A stretch of DNA of 64,000 nt from Streptomyces sp. NBC_01210. Lineage in GTDB: Bacteria > Actinomycetota > Actinomycetes > Streptomycetales > Streptomycetaceae. The position numbers were made by a program, and so were the translations under genes. The stretch covers positions 992,001 to 1,056,000 of the forward strand of contig NZ_CP108549.1 of NCBI RefSeq assembly GCF_036010325.1, read 5' to 3'. This document shows, in pieces, positions 36,099 to 46,408 of this stretch; positions within the stretch are counted from its first letter, which is position 1; the number at the start of each line of letters is the position of its first letter. Below the pieces are notes generated by a model. That model searched no databases. It worked only from the letters and a program-made list of their open reading frames with translations, and was not told the DNA's origin.

Positions 36099-36275
36099 AC
36101 AAGCGATTCTATGCCCGCCTTTGCCGGTCTACGGTGGCGCATGATGGGGGGATTTTTCAGGATCCAGGTAGACCGTTCGGTAATGCCGACCGCTGTTTAT
36201 TGACCGGCCTCATATCGCTCCTTAGCGTGCGTTGAGGTCGGCGTCCCGCCGGCAGCGCTACGCCGAGGAGGGCAC

Positions 36276-36692
36276 ATGGCGGCTCAGCTCAGCACGGTGG
36301 CCCGCGAGGCTGTCGAACATTTCTGTCCCGTGCCGCATTCCCCGGGGGCTGTCTCGGTCGTACGCGGACGTGTCCGCGCGGTGCTCACGGAGTGGGGCCT
36401 CTCCCCGGACGTCACCATGGATGCGCTGGTGGTGGTCTCGGAGCTGCTGACCAATGCGCTCGTCCACGCTCTGCCACCGGCGACGGTGCGTCTGTCGTGG
36501 GTCCGCGTCGACGAACACAGAGCCCTGCGCGTCGAAGTCACCGACGCGGGAAGCGCGCTCCCGGCCAGGCAGTGGGCTGTCCCGGACGAGCACGGCCGTG
36601 GAATCGCCATTGTCACCGCTCTGTCGGCACGCCATGGCATACGCGCCCATACCGGCGGGATCACCTGCTGGGCGGATCTCCTCGCAGCGTAG
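36276..36692 (+). CDS. RsbW-like ATP-binding protein (anti-sigma-factor kinase family)
   Basis: A 138-residue HATPase_c_2 protein of the kind that abounds in Streptomyces and includes anti-sigma factors. N box VVSELLTNALVHA, G1 VTDAGSALP and G2 EHGRGIAIVTALS are visible. It is a lone gene without an adjoining sigma factor or anti-anti-sigma gene, so its partner is unknown. Confidence 0.85.
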   Translation: MAAQLSTVAREAVEHFCPVPHSPGAVSVVRGRVRAVLTEWGLSPDVTMDALVVVSELLTNALVHALPPATVRLSWVRVDEHRALRVEVTDAGSALPARQWAVPDEHGRGIAIVTALSARHGIRAHTGGITCWADLLAA

Positions 36693-37075
36693 GAGGACAG
36701 CCCGGACAGCCCGGACTCCCAGTAACCGGACGCCGGGAACGGGACCCGGAAACTCCAGGCGGGTGCGACGTTGGTCGGTGATGGTGGCCAAGAGGACCAG
36801 TCGGCATGACATCTGACTATTCGTCAGTTGTTCACGATCGCGTCAACGCACGCTGTCGCACGGCCCCAACACCAGCCCGGCGACCGTCTCCGGCTCGCGC
36901 AGCGTCGGCAGGCGCTCGACGCGCGGCCCACATGTCAAGAACGGTCACGGAGCATGGCCGGCGCCGGGCGATGGCAGTGGCCACGTCATGCGGACAAGCG
37001 GAGCTGCGCCCCCGGCGAGGCGTGCAGCACCCCTGAACACGCTGACCTCGCCGCTCCGCCGGCAGCCCTAAATGA
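36693..37075. other. Intergenic region, nothing recognised
   Basis: About 380 bases between convergent genes. Frames are open on both strands but none has a ribosome site and family-like composition. No terminator stronger than short GC hairpins was seen. Confidence 0.4.
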
Positions 37076-37333
37076 TCACTGTCGCCACAGGCCGCGGGCG
37101 ATGCGCTCCCAAGGGGAGCGGGTGGCGCCGAAATGGGTCTCATGTGTCCAGATGTGGGTGCACGCCGGGCACTGTAGGTGGAGCAGGCTGCCGGTGTTGG
37201 AGAGCAGGTAGCGCCAGTGCTCGGAGCATGTACGCCCCTGCTCGCATGTGGCGCACCCGCGGCGGTCGTCGCAGTTCGGACAGGCCACCCAGGCGCGGCG
37301 CCCGATGTCGGCCTGCGGGTCAAGCGGCAGCAT
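37076..37333 (-). CDS. Small zinc-ribbon-like protein
   Basis: An 85-residue protein with paired cysteines: CPNC, CATC, a single Cys in GRTCSEHW and CPAC, arranged like zinc-binding knuckles. The ATG at 37333 lies inside the end of the upstream DUF6400 gene (14-base overlap), so translation is coupled. Function unknown; zinc binding is inferred from the spacing only. Confidence 0.65.
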   Translation of the reverse strand: MLPLDPQADIGRRAWVACPNCDDRRGCATCEQGRTCSEHWRYLLSNTGSLLHLQCPACTHIWTHETHFGATRSPWERIARGLWRQ

Positions 37334-37634
37334 GGCCGCCCCCTCTCCGCGGGAGCACACCGGCCGAGACCAGCTCGTCGTACAGGCGCTGCTGCTCCGC
37401 GCTGAGGCCGGAGTACAGCAGCTCATCCGCCTCCTCCTCGCCGCGCAGTGCTGCGACGGGGTCCCAGTCGGGGCCGAGAGCGGCCAGGACGTGAGTCCGC
37501 CGGAGCATTTCGTGTGTGCCCAGGTCGACGGCGAAGTCGACCGGTGCGGGGGTGCCAGGTCGGTCCGCCGCGGGCCTGCTCGCTGAGGCGGGTTCGTCCG
37601 GTTCGCCAGGAAGGGTGGGGCCATGGGAGGACAT
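37320..37634 (-). CDS. DUF6400 family protein
   Basis: A 104-residue protein whose core VDFAVDLGTHEMLRRTHVLAALG and DELLYSGLSAEQQRLYDELV matches the small actinobacterial DUF6400 family, of unknown function. The N-terminal 30 residues are Pro-rich and disordered. I chose the ATG at 37634; no strong ribosome site is visible. It overlaps the zinc-ribbon gene, which suggests the two products work together. Confidence 0.7.
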   Translation of the reverse strand: MSSHGPTLPGEPDEPASASRPAADRPGTPAPVDFAVDLGTHEMLRRTHVLAALGPDWDPVAALRGEEEADELLYSGLSAEQQRLYDELVSAGVLPRRGGGHAAA

Positions 37635-37800
37635 GCGACCGAACGTAGGTAAGCCATCCTCGCTCCGGCAAGAGCAGGTGGGAGAAGTCACAACAGGTCG
37701 GCGACCGCGGCGGCACCCGAAGGATGGACCCAGGACGAGTGTCACCCAATCGCTCGTCGTGCGGCGTGCGCGGGGCGCCTGGGCGGTCACCCCCCTGTCC

Positions 37801-37842
37801 GGGTGCCGGAGCGGGGTACATCGGTCCCCCGCTCCGGCACCC
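37801..37842 (-). terminator. Terminator of metE
   Basis: A perfect 16-bp stem (GGGTGCCGGAGCGGGG and its complement) with a 10-base loop, starting 8 bases after the metE stop. Confidence 0.88.
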
Positions 37843-37850
37843 GCCTTAAG

Positions 37851-40175
37851 TCAGGAAGCCTCGGTCCGAAGCTCAGCCCTGACCTCGTGAGCCGCCGCAA
37901 CCAGGTGCTCGAGGGACGCCTTGGTCTCCGCCCAGCCGCGGGTCTTCAGGCCGCAGTCCGGGTTGACCCACAGACGCTCGGCCGGAATCGCTTCGAGTCC
38001 TTTGCGGAGCAGGGCTGCTGCTTCGTCAGCGCTGGGCACGCGCGGGGAGTGGATGTCGTAGACGCCGGGGCCGGCCTCGCGCGGGTAGCCGTGAGCGGCG
38101 AGTTCGCGTGCGACCTGCATGTGGGAGCGGGCTGCCTCCAAGCTGATGACGTCGGCGTCGAGGTCGTCGATGGCCTGGACGATGTCGCCGAACTCGGCGT
38201 AGCACATATGGGTGTGGATCTGGGTGTCCGGGCGCACGCCACTTGTGGCGAGGCGGAACGCCTCCGTCGCCCAGGCCAGGTACACGCCGTGGTCGGCGGC
38301 CCGAAGCGGGAGGGTTTCGCGCAGCGCGGGCTCGTCGACCTGGATCACCGAACTGCCCGCTGCCTCCAGGTCGTTGACCTCGTCGCGCAGGGCGAGGGCG
38401 ACCTGGCGTGCCGTGTCGCCGAGCGGCTGATCGTCGCGGACGAAGGACCAGGCGAGCATGGTGACCGGGCCGGTGAGCATGCCCTTGACGGGGCGGTCGG
38501 TGAGCGATTGGGCGTACGACGTCCAGCGGATCGACATCGGTTCGGGGCGTGAGATGTCGCCGGCCAGGATCGGCGGGCGGACGTAGCGGGTGCCGTACGA
38601 CTGGACCCAGCCGTGCTCAGTGGCGAGATACCCCGTCAGCTGCTCGGCGAAATACTGCACCATGTCGTTGCGTTCGGGCTCGCCGTGCACCAGGACGTCG
38701 ATACCGGTCTTCTCCTGGAAGGAGATGACCTCGCGGATCTCCGCCTCGATGCGCCCCTCGTAGCCGGCGGTGTCGATCCTTCCCGCACGCAGATCGGACC
38801 GGGCGGTGCGCAGTTCGGTCGTCTGAGGGAAGGAGCCGATGGTCGTCGTGGGCAGCAGCGGCAGGCCGAGGTGGGCACGCTGGGCGGCGGCCCGCTCGGG
38901 GTACGGCTGAGAGCGGCGGCCGTCCGTGTCAGTGACCGCGGCTGCCCGGGCACGCACCGCCGGGTCACGTGTGATCGCCGAGCCCGCCCTGGAGTTGAGA
39001 TCGGCGCGGTTGGCGGCGAGTTCGGCCGCGATGGTGTCGGTGCCCTGGGCGAGACCGCGGGCGAGGGCGACGATCTCGGCGGTCTTCTGCCGGGCGAAGG
39101 CGAGCCAGCGGGCGATCTGCGGGTCGATGTCCCGCTCGGCGGAGCTGTCGAGCGGGACATGCAGCAGCGAGCAGGAGGCGGCGACGTCGACCTGGCCGGC
39201 CAGGCCGAGGAGGGTGCCCAGCGTGGACAGGGACTTCTCGAAGTCGTTGATCCAGATGTTGCGGCCGTTGACGACTCCGGCGACCAGGCGTTTGCCGGGC
39301 AGCCCGCCGACCGCGGCCAGGTCCTCGAGATTGGCCGCGGCGGCTTCGGTGAAGTCCAGCGCGAGACCGTCGACGGGGGCCTTGGCGAGGATGGGCAGTG
39401 CCTCACCGAGCCGGTCGAAGTAGGAGGCGACGAGCAGCTTGGGCCGGTCGTCGAGACCACCGAGGTCGCGGTAGGCACGGGCCGCGGCGTTCAGGTCCGC
39501 GCGGGTGCGGTCCTGCACAAGGGCGGGCTCGTCCAGCTGCACCCACTCGGCGCCGGCGGCCCGCAGGTCGGACAGCACCTCGGCGTACACCGGCAGCAGT
39601 CGGTCCAGCAGAGTGATCGGCTCGAAGTCGGCGGCAACGCCGGGGGCGGGCTTGGCCAGCAGCAGATAGGTGACCGGTCCGACCAGCACCGGCCGGGCGG
39701 TGTGACCGAGCGCAATTGCTTCCTTGAGCTCGGCGACCTGCTTGGTGGAGTCGGCGGTGAAAACGGTGTCGGGGCCGAGTTCGGGGACCAGGTAGTGGTA
39801 GTTGGTGTCGAACCACTTGGTCATTTCCAGCGGCGCGACGTCCTGGGTGCCGCGTGCCATCGCGAAGCAGCCGTCCAGGGAGCCTGCCTCGACGGCGGCA
39901 CGGTGGCGGGCAGGGATCGCGCCGACCATGACGCTGGTGTCCAGGACGTGGTCGTAGTACGAGAAGTCGCCGGTCGGGACCTCGTGGATGCCGGCTTCGG
40001 TGAGCTGCTGCCAGTTGGCACGGCGCAGCTCGGCGGCGGTCTCCCGGAGGGCTGCAGCGGTGACGCGGCCCTTCCAGTAGCCCTCGATGGCCTTCTTCAG
40101 TTCACGGTTCTGGCCCTGCCGGGGGTAGCCGTACACGGTGGCCCGTGCTGCCGCGGCTGTGGACAAGCTGGTCAC
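37851..40175 (-). CDS. metE: Cobalamin-independent methionine synthase
   Basis: A 774-residue enzyme that transfers a methyl group from 5-methyltetrahydropteroyl-triglutamate to homocysteine. The C-terminal catalytic barrel has the zinc ligands in IHTHMCYAEF (His, Cys), VISLEAARS (Glu) and NPDCGLKTR (Cys), and TTTIGSFPQT marks its start. Length is normal for MetE. The GTG at 40175 has GGAG eight bases upstream. A cobalamin riboswitch precedes it, so the gene should be silent when B12 allows MetH to work. Confidence 0.95.
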   Translation of the reverse strand: MTSLSTAAAARATVYGYPRQGQNRELKKAIEGYWKGRVTAAALRETAAELRRANWQQLTEAGIHEVPTGDFSYYDHVLDTSVMVGAIPARHRAAVEAGSLDGCFAMARGTQDVAPLEMTKWFDTNYHYLVPELGPDTVFTADSTKQVAELKEAIALGHTARPVLVGPVTYLLLAKPAPGVAADFEPITLLDRLLPVYAEVLSDLRAAGAEWVQLDEPALVQDRTRADLNAAARAYRDLGGLDDRPKLLVASYFDRLGEALPILAKAPVDGLALDFTEAAAANLEDLAAVGGLPGKRLVAGVVNGRNIWINDFEKSLSTLGTLLGLAGQVDVAASCSLLHVPLDSSAERDIDPQIARWLAFARQKTAEIVALARGLAQGTDTIAAELAANRADLNSRAGSAITRDPAVRARAAAVTDTDGRRSQPYPERAAAQRAHLGLPLLPTTTIGSFPQTTELRTARSDLRAGRIDTAGYEGRIEAEIREVISFQEKTGIDVLVHGEPERNDMVQYFAEQLTGYLATEHGWVQSYGTRYVRPPILAGDISRPEPMSIRWTSYAQSLTDRPVKGMLTGPVTMLAWSFVRDDQPLGDTARQVALALRDEVNDLEAAGSSVIQVDEPALRETLPLRAADHGVYLAWATEAFRLATSGVRPDTQIHTHMCYAEFGDIVQAIDDLDADVISLEAARSHMQVARELAAHGYPREAGPGVYDIHSPRVPSADEAAALLRKGLEAIPAERLWVNPDCGLKTRGWAETKASLEHLVAAAHEVRAELRTEAS

Positions 40176-40349
40176 GGAACTCTCCTTCGCGAGTATGTCT
40201 CCTGTGGAACCCGGCGACGGGCAGAGAACGCGAAGGGGTGACGAACCGGACGGCACGGTCTCGCGCCGTGCGCGCGGCCGTCCGTCTGGTAGGTACGCCG
40301 ACCCGCCCTCGAGGTCACCGGGATCTCCGCACGCGATCGAGTCGCGCAC

Positions 40350-40540
40350 GGGCAACGGGCAGGTCTTCGGACTCGCGGGCACGTCTGCCGGTCTCCCGGC
40401 GGACTCCTACTGGCCGTCGCTTCCCAGACCCGATCGGGTCCAGTGCGTATGACGGCGGTCGTTCCCGCTCACCGCTGCGGGGCAGTCCCGGATTTTCACC
40501 GGGTTCCCTCTTACGACGCTCCTGCCTGGCTGACAGGGCG
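40350..40540 (-). ncRNA. Cobalamin riboswitch in the metE leader
   Basis: Read on the minus strand the leader contains, in order, AGAGGGAACCCGGTGAAAA, TCCGGGACTGCCCCGCAGC, GGTGAGCGGGAACGAC, the B12-box region CGACGGCCAGTAGGAGTC, and the closing segment GAGTCCGAAGACCTGCC. These are the conserved blocks of adenosylcobalamin riboswitches. About 175 bases separate it from the metE start and would hold the expression platform. Upstream, 40541-40736 holds the promoter and no gene. Confidence 0.92.
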
Positions 40541-40736
40541 AACCAGCTGCGACGGCCAGCCTAGAGGGCAGCCCTTGAGTACGAATACAGCTGTTCACAT
40601 TCCGGACGGTGATCTGAGCCATGTGGCTCAGGCACGAGCAGCACAGCAGGGCGCGGGGCAGCTCAGTCAAACCGCTCCGCGCCCCGCTCCACAGCAGCCG
40701 CGGGGCCCCTCAGCCCCGGCGGCGAACCCGGGCCCC

Positions 40737-41606
40737 TCAGCCCCGGTCGTAGGTGTGGAACCCCCGGCCCGACTTGCGGCCGAGCAGCCCCGCCTCGACC
40801 ATCCGCTGGAGCAGCGGCGGCGGGGCGTAGAGAGGTTCCCTGAACTCGTCGTACAACGACTCCGCGATGGCCGCGACAGTGTCCAGGCCGATCAGGTCCA
40901 CCAGCTTGAGCGGCCCCATGGGATGGGCGCAGCCGAGCTCCATCCCCGCGTCGACGTCGGCGGCGGTGGCGAAGCCGGACTCGGCCATGCGGACCGCCGA
41001 GAGGAGATAGGGGATGAGCAGGGCGTTGACGACGAAGCCGGCCCGGTCCTGGGAGCGGACCACCGTCTTGCCCAGCCTGCCGGTCGCGAACTCCTCGACG
41101 GCCGTCACCGCCTCGGGCGCGGTGTGCAGAGATGCCACGACCTCCACCAGCGGCAGGACAGGCACCGGGTTGAAGAAGTGCAGTCCCAGGACGCGGTCGG
41201 CGCGGTGCGTGGCCATGCCCAGGCGCATGACCGGGATGGACGAGGTGTTGGTGGCCAGAATCGCCTCCGGATCCTCGACGACCTTGTCCAGGGCCGCGAA
41301 GACCTCGGTCTTCGCGTCGGCGTTCTCGACGACGGCCTCGACGACGAGCTGCCGGTCGGCCAGATCGTCGAGGCTGCCGGTGAACACAAGGCGTGCCAGA
41401 GCGTCTTCGGCGGAGATCCGGTCCAGCTTGCCGCGCTGGACGGCGCGTTCGAGGGACAGTGCCACACGTTCCCGGGCCCCGCGGGCCGCTGTGGCATCCG
41501 CCTCGCAGACCACCGTGTCAAGCCCGGCGCGAGCGCAGACCTCGGCTATGCCGGCCCCCATCTGGCCGCCGCCGACCACGCCGACCCTGGTGAGGGATCC
41601 GTTCAT
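40737..41606 (-). CDS. 3-hydroxybutyryl-CoA dehydrogenase
   Basis: A 289-residue NAD-dependent dehydrogenase of the 3-hydroxyacyl-CoA family. The Rossmann motif is GVVGGGQMGAGIAEV, the catalytic His is in GLHFFNPVPVLPLVEV with a conserved Ser/Asn in TNTSSIPV, and the C-terminal domain has DRAGFVVNALLIPY and GPLKLVDLIGLD. Its start overlaps the malate synthase stop by four bases, making it the last gene of the aceA-aceB operon. Confidence 0.92.
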   Translation of the reverse strand: MNGSLTRVGVVGGGQMGAGIAEVCARAGLDTVVCEADATAARGARERVALSLERAVQRGKLDRISAEDALARLVFTGSLDDLADRQLVVEAVVENADAKTEVFAALDKVVEDPEAILATNTSSIPVMRLGMATHRADRVLGLHFFNPVPVLPLVEVVASLHTAPEAVTAVEEFATGRLGKTVVRSQDRAGFVVNALLIPYLLSAVRMAESGFATAADVDAGMELGCAHPMGPLKLVDLIGLDTVAAIAESLYDEFREPLYAPPPLLQRMVEAGLLGRKSGRGFHTYDRG

Positions 41607-43195
41607 GACTGCACTTCCGATCGTCGAACGAGGTGGCGGGCGTATGCGTCGGCGGTGAAGAATGCCGGCAAGTCCCTGGCCAGGGCGGTGCGTTCGAAGA
41701 TCGCGCGGACTTCGTCCACTCGGGCCCAGGGGTACTCCGCCCCGAGAGCGGCGATCTCGTCGTCCAGCAGCGCGACCACCGTGTCACGCTCGACAAGGCC
41801 GTGGCGTATCCACTGCCAGATCTGGCAGCGGGCGATCTCTGCCGTGGCCGCGTCCTCCATCAGCCCGTACAGCGCGACGGCGCCGCTGCCGCGCAGCCAG
41901 GCGTCGAAGTAGCGCAGGGCGATGGCGATGTTCGAGCGGACCCCTTCGGAGGTGGGCGGTCCGGCGGTGCGCCGGACCGCAACGAGGTCGTCGGCGGTCA
42001 CCTCGACGTCGTCGCGGGTACGCTCGATCTGGTGGGGCCGGTCGCCCAGGATGCTGTCGAAGACGTCACGGCAGACGGGCACGAGTCCGGGGTGGGCTAC
42101 CCAGGAGCCGTCGAAGCCGTCCTCCGCCTCGCGTTCCTTGTCGAGCCGGACCTTGGCGAGCGCCGCCTCGTTGGTCTGGGCGTCGCGGCTGGGGACGTGG
42201 GCTGCCATGCCGCCGATGGCGTGGGCGCCGCGCTTGTGGCAGGTGCGTACGAGGAGTTCGGTGTAGGCGCGCATGAATGGCGCGGTCATGGTGACCTTGG
42301 CCCGGTCCGGGAGGACGAAGTCGGCGCGGTGGCCAAGGTTCTTGATCAGGCTGAAGAGGTAGTCCCAGCGGCCCGCGTTGAGCCCGGCGCTGTGTTCGCG
42401 CAGCTCGTGGAGGATCTCTTCCATCTCGAACGCGGCGGTGATTGTCTCGATGAGGACGGTGGCGCGGACGGTGCCGCGGGGGATGTCGAGCAGTTCCTGC
42501 GCGAGGACGAAGACGTCGTTCCACAGGCGGGCTTCGTAGTGGTTCTCCAGCTTGGGCAGGTAGAAGTACGGGCCGTGGCCGGCCTCGATCTGCCGCTGTG
42601 CGCAGTGGAAGAAATACAGCCCGAAGTCGACGAGCGACGCGGCGACGGGGCGGCCGTCGACGACGAGGTGCTTCTCCGTGAGGTGCCAGCCCCGTGGGCG
42701 GACCATGATCGTCGCCAGGTCGTCACCGAGCCGGTACTCCTTGCCCTCCGGTGTGGTGAAGTCGATGCGGCGCTCGATGGCGTCGAGCAGGTTCAGCTGA
42801 CCGCCGATGATGTTGTCCCAGGTGGGCGAGGTGGCGTCCTCGAAGTCCGCCATCCACACCTTCGCGCCGGAGTTGAGGGCGTTGACGGTCATTCGCCGCT
42901 CGGGCGGGCCGGTGATCTCCACCCGGCGATCGGTCAGGCCCGGCGCGGGCGGGGCGACCCGCCAGTCGGGGGCGGTGCGGATGGCCGGGGTGGCGCGCGA
43001 GAAGTCGAGCGGGGTACCGGAGGCGATCCGCTCGGTGCGGCGGCGGCGCTCGGCGAGCAGTTCGAAACGCCGGCCCGCAAAGGCAGCGTCGAGGCGGCCG
43101 ATGAACTCCAGCGCGGCGGGAGTGAGGATCTCGTCGTGACGGTCACCCGGTGCACCGAGAACCTGGACTGTGCTGGTCAGAGCAGTGGTTGACAT
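41603..43195 (-). CDS. aceB: Malate synthase A
   Basis: A 530-residue enzyme of the glyoxylate bypass, condensing glyoxylate and acetyl-CoA. Seen: KVWMADFEDATSPTWDN, the catalytic Arg in VRPRGWHLTEKH, LIETITAAFEMEEIL (metal-binding Glu), RWDYLFSLIKN and IGGMAAHVPSRD. Length is normal for form A. It lies 132 bases after aceA, with a hairpin between them. Confidence 0.95.
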   Translation of the reverse strand: MSTTALTSTVQVLGAPGDRHDEILTPAALEFIGRLDAAFAGRRFELLAERRRRTERIASGTPLDFSRATPAIRTAPDWRVAPPAPGLTDRRVEITGPPERRMTVNALNSGAKVWMADFEDATSPTWDNIIGGQLNLLDAIERRIDFTTPEGKEYRLGDDLATIMVRPRGWHLTEKHLVVDGRPVAASLVDFGLYFFHCAQRQIEAGHGPYFYLPKLENHYEARLWNDVFVLAQELLDIPRGTVRATVLIETITAAFEMEEILHELREHSAGLNAGRWDYLFSLIKNLGHRADFVLPDRAKVTMTAPFMRAYTELLVRTCHKRGAHAIGGMAAHVPSRDAQTNEAALAKVRLDKEREAEDGFDGSWVAHPGLVPVCRDVFDSILGDRPHQIERTRDDVEVTADDLVAVRRTAGPPTSEGVRSNIAIALRYFDAWLRGSGAVALYGLMEDAATAEIARCQIWQWIRHGLVERDTVVALLDDEIAALGAEYPWARVDEVRAIFERTALARDLPAFFTADAYARHLVRRSEVQS

Positions 43196-43272
43196 GCAGG
43201 TCTCCTCAGCGGAGCGGGGAGGGCCGGACGGAAGGGCCGTGCGGCGCTCACCTGGACACGGGCTGACTGGAC

Positions 43273-43319
43273 GGGGAGGGCCGAGCCGGGAGCTGAGGTC
43301 CGGCTCGGCCGGCCCTCCC
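43273..43319 (-). terminator. Hairpin between aceA and aceB
   Basis: GGGAGGGCCGAGCCGG pairs with a complementary arm interrupted by a four-base bulge, just after the aceA stop. It may reduce read-through so that aceB is less expressed than aceA, or be an RNA-stabilising end. Confidence 0.6.
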
Positions 43320-43327
43320 TGTGATGC

Positions 43328-44617
<1,290 letters not shown>

Positions 44618-44910
44618 GACCGTCTCCCGGGGTCGCGTGAAATCAGATCGTTCTTGTGAAGCATGTAAGGCATGTCACTGAGTGACGTGGCCTTGGTGCG
44701 ACCCGCCGCCCCTCCCGGTGGGTGAAGCGGCGAGCAATGCGTCCGGGCGAGCGAGCCGGGAGCCGAGATGCACGACGTCAGGGCGTGAAATCGTGCTCGG
44801 AGTGCCAGCTTGGTCGCCGGGTCCGGCGGGCCGCACTCAGACTCTGACAGTGGCACTGAGTGCCATCAAGCGTGGCCGTCTGCTAACTTCTGCGAATCTT
44901 TACTGGCTGT

Positions 44911-44927
44911 TTTGCCAAGGTTGCAAA
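44911..44927. promoter_or_regulatory. Candidate ScfR/RamB-type operator
   Basis: TTTGC and GCAAA half-sites form an inverted repeat (TTTGCCAAGGTTGCAAA) 52 bases before the regulator start, in the region shared with divergent aceA. The corynebacterial RamB regulator of aceA/aceB recognises TTTGCAAA-like DNA, which makes this the best candidate for regulator binding. Confidence 0.55.
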
Positions 44928-44979
44928 GATCTGCGAGGTGCCTTGTGCGCTTACTCTGTGGGCGGCGGAAGGGGCCGGG

Positions 44980-46398
44980 ATGAGCAAGACGTACGCGGGA
45001 GCGCGGCTGCGGCGGCTGCGCGAGGAGCGGCGCATGAGCCAGGCAGAGCTGGCCCGCGTCCTGGCAATCTCGCCCAGCTACCTCAACCAGATGGAGCACG
45101 ACTCCCGGCCCCTCACCGTGCCGGTGCTGCTGAGGCTGACCGAGGCGTTCGGCGTCGACCCGGGGTTCTTCTCGGAGCGTGACACCAGCCGACTTGTGGC
45201 GGACCTGCGAGAAGTGCTCGCGAACGAGGTCACCGCTGCCCGGGTGTCGCCGTCCGATCTCGCCGAACTGGCATCCCGGATGCCGGCCGTGGCCTCGGTC
45301 CTGCTCGATCTCGGCCGGCGCAGCCACGCCCTGGCCGAGCGGGTGGCCGAGGCGGCCGACGGTCGCGGCAATGAGGACCCGGCCCTGCCGCGCTCCCCGC
45401 ACGAGGAGATTCGTGAGTTCTTCTACCGGCGGCAGAACTACCTCCATGACGCCGACCTCGCAGCCGAAGAACTGGCCCGTGGTGTCGGCGTCCGCCCCGG
45501 TGAGGTGGTGCAAGCGCTCTCCGCGCGTCTCGTCGAGCGGCATGGAGTGCGTTTGGCCACGGATTCCGACCGGCTGCACCACTTCGACCCCGCCGCCCGG
45601 GTGCTACATCTGTCCAACCGACTGCGCCCCGGCCAGCAGGCGTTCCGCATGGCCACCCAGCTCGCCCTGCTGGAGTTCGGAGACCAGCTGTCCGCGCTCG
45701 CATCGGAGGACTACGCGGAGGGCTCCGCGACCTGGTCGCTCGCCCGGATCGGTGTCGCGAACTACTTCGCCGCCGCACTGATCCTGCCGTACAGCGCCTT
45801 CCACAGTGCCGCTGAGGAGGTCCGTTACGACATCGAACGGCTCACCGACCGCTTCGGCCTCGGCTACGAGACCGTCTGCCATCGCCTCAGTACCCTTCAG
45901 CGGCCACGCCTGCGCGGTGTGCCCTTCTCCTTCGTCCGGGTCGACCGGGCAGGCAACATGTCCAAGCGCCAGTCCGCCACCGGCTTCCACTTCTCCCGTG
46001 CCGGCGGCACCTGCCCGCTGTGGAATGTGTACGAGGCGTTCGCCGCACCCGGCCGGATCCACGTCCAGATCGCTGCCATGCCGGACGGACAGCGCTACCT
46101 GTGGACCGCCCGCGCCGTCACCCGCCACCGCGGTGGATGGGGCGAGCCCGGCAAGACGTTCGCCATCGGCCTCGGCTGCGAGGTCCGCCATGCCTCCCGG
46201 CTCGTCTACTCCGACGGACTCGACCTCGACAACACCTCCGCGGCCACCCCCATCGGCATGGGCTGCCGGATCTGCGAACGCCTCGACTGCCCGCAACGCG
46301 CCGTGCCACCTCTTGGCCGACCGCTCACCATCGACGAGAACAGCAGCACCTTCGTGCCCTATCCCGTCGCAGACGGGCCGGACCGACAATCCTGGTAG
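44980..46398 (+). CDS. ScfR-type (RamB-like) acetate/short-chain acyl-CoA regulator
   Basis: A 472-residue regulator. Residues 5-60 are an XRE helix-turn-helix (LRRLREERRMSQAELARVL, SPSYLNQMEHDSRPLTV). The rest is a large domain of the ScfR (short-chain fatty acyl regulator) and DUF955-like type, ending with the conserved cysteine motif GMGCRICERLDCPQRA. Corynebacterial RamB of this family controls the glyoxylate genes. The ATG has GGAAGGGG six bases upstream. Divergence from aceA strongly suggests it controls that operon. Confidence 0.88.
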   Translation: MSKTYAGARLRRLREERRMSQAELARVLAISPSYLNQMEHDSRPLTVPVLLRLTEAFGVDPGFFSERDTSRLVADLREVLANEVTAARVSPSDLAELASRMPAVASVLLDLGRRSHALAERVAEAADGRGNEDPALPRSPHEEIREFFYRRQNYLHDADLAAEELARGVGVRPGEVVQALSARLVERHGVRLATDSDRLHHFDPAARVLHLSNRLRPGQQAFRMATQLALLEFGDQLSALASEDYAEGSATWSLARIGVANYFAAALILPYSAFHSAAEEVRYDIERLTDRFGLGYETVCHRLSTLQRPRLRGVPFSFVRVDRAGNMSKRQSATGFHFSRAGGTCPLWNVYEAFAAPGRIHVQIAAMPDGQRYLWTARAVTRHRGGWGEPGKTFAIGLGCEVRHASRLVYSDGLDLDNTSAATPIGMGCRICERLDCPQRAVPPLGRPLTIDENSSTFVPYPVADGPDRQSW

Positions 46399-46408
46399 TC
46401 CCGCCCGG

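Noticed and set aside
40407..40670. Minus-strand frame upstream of metE
   Set aside because: It coincides with the cobalamin riboswitch, whose conserved RNA blocks explain the sequence.
40651..40687. Hairpin between metE leader and the dehydrogenase gene
   Set aside because: Only a 7-bp stem with a 21-base loop; not convincing as a terminator.
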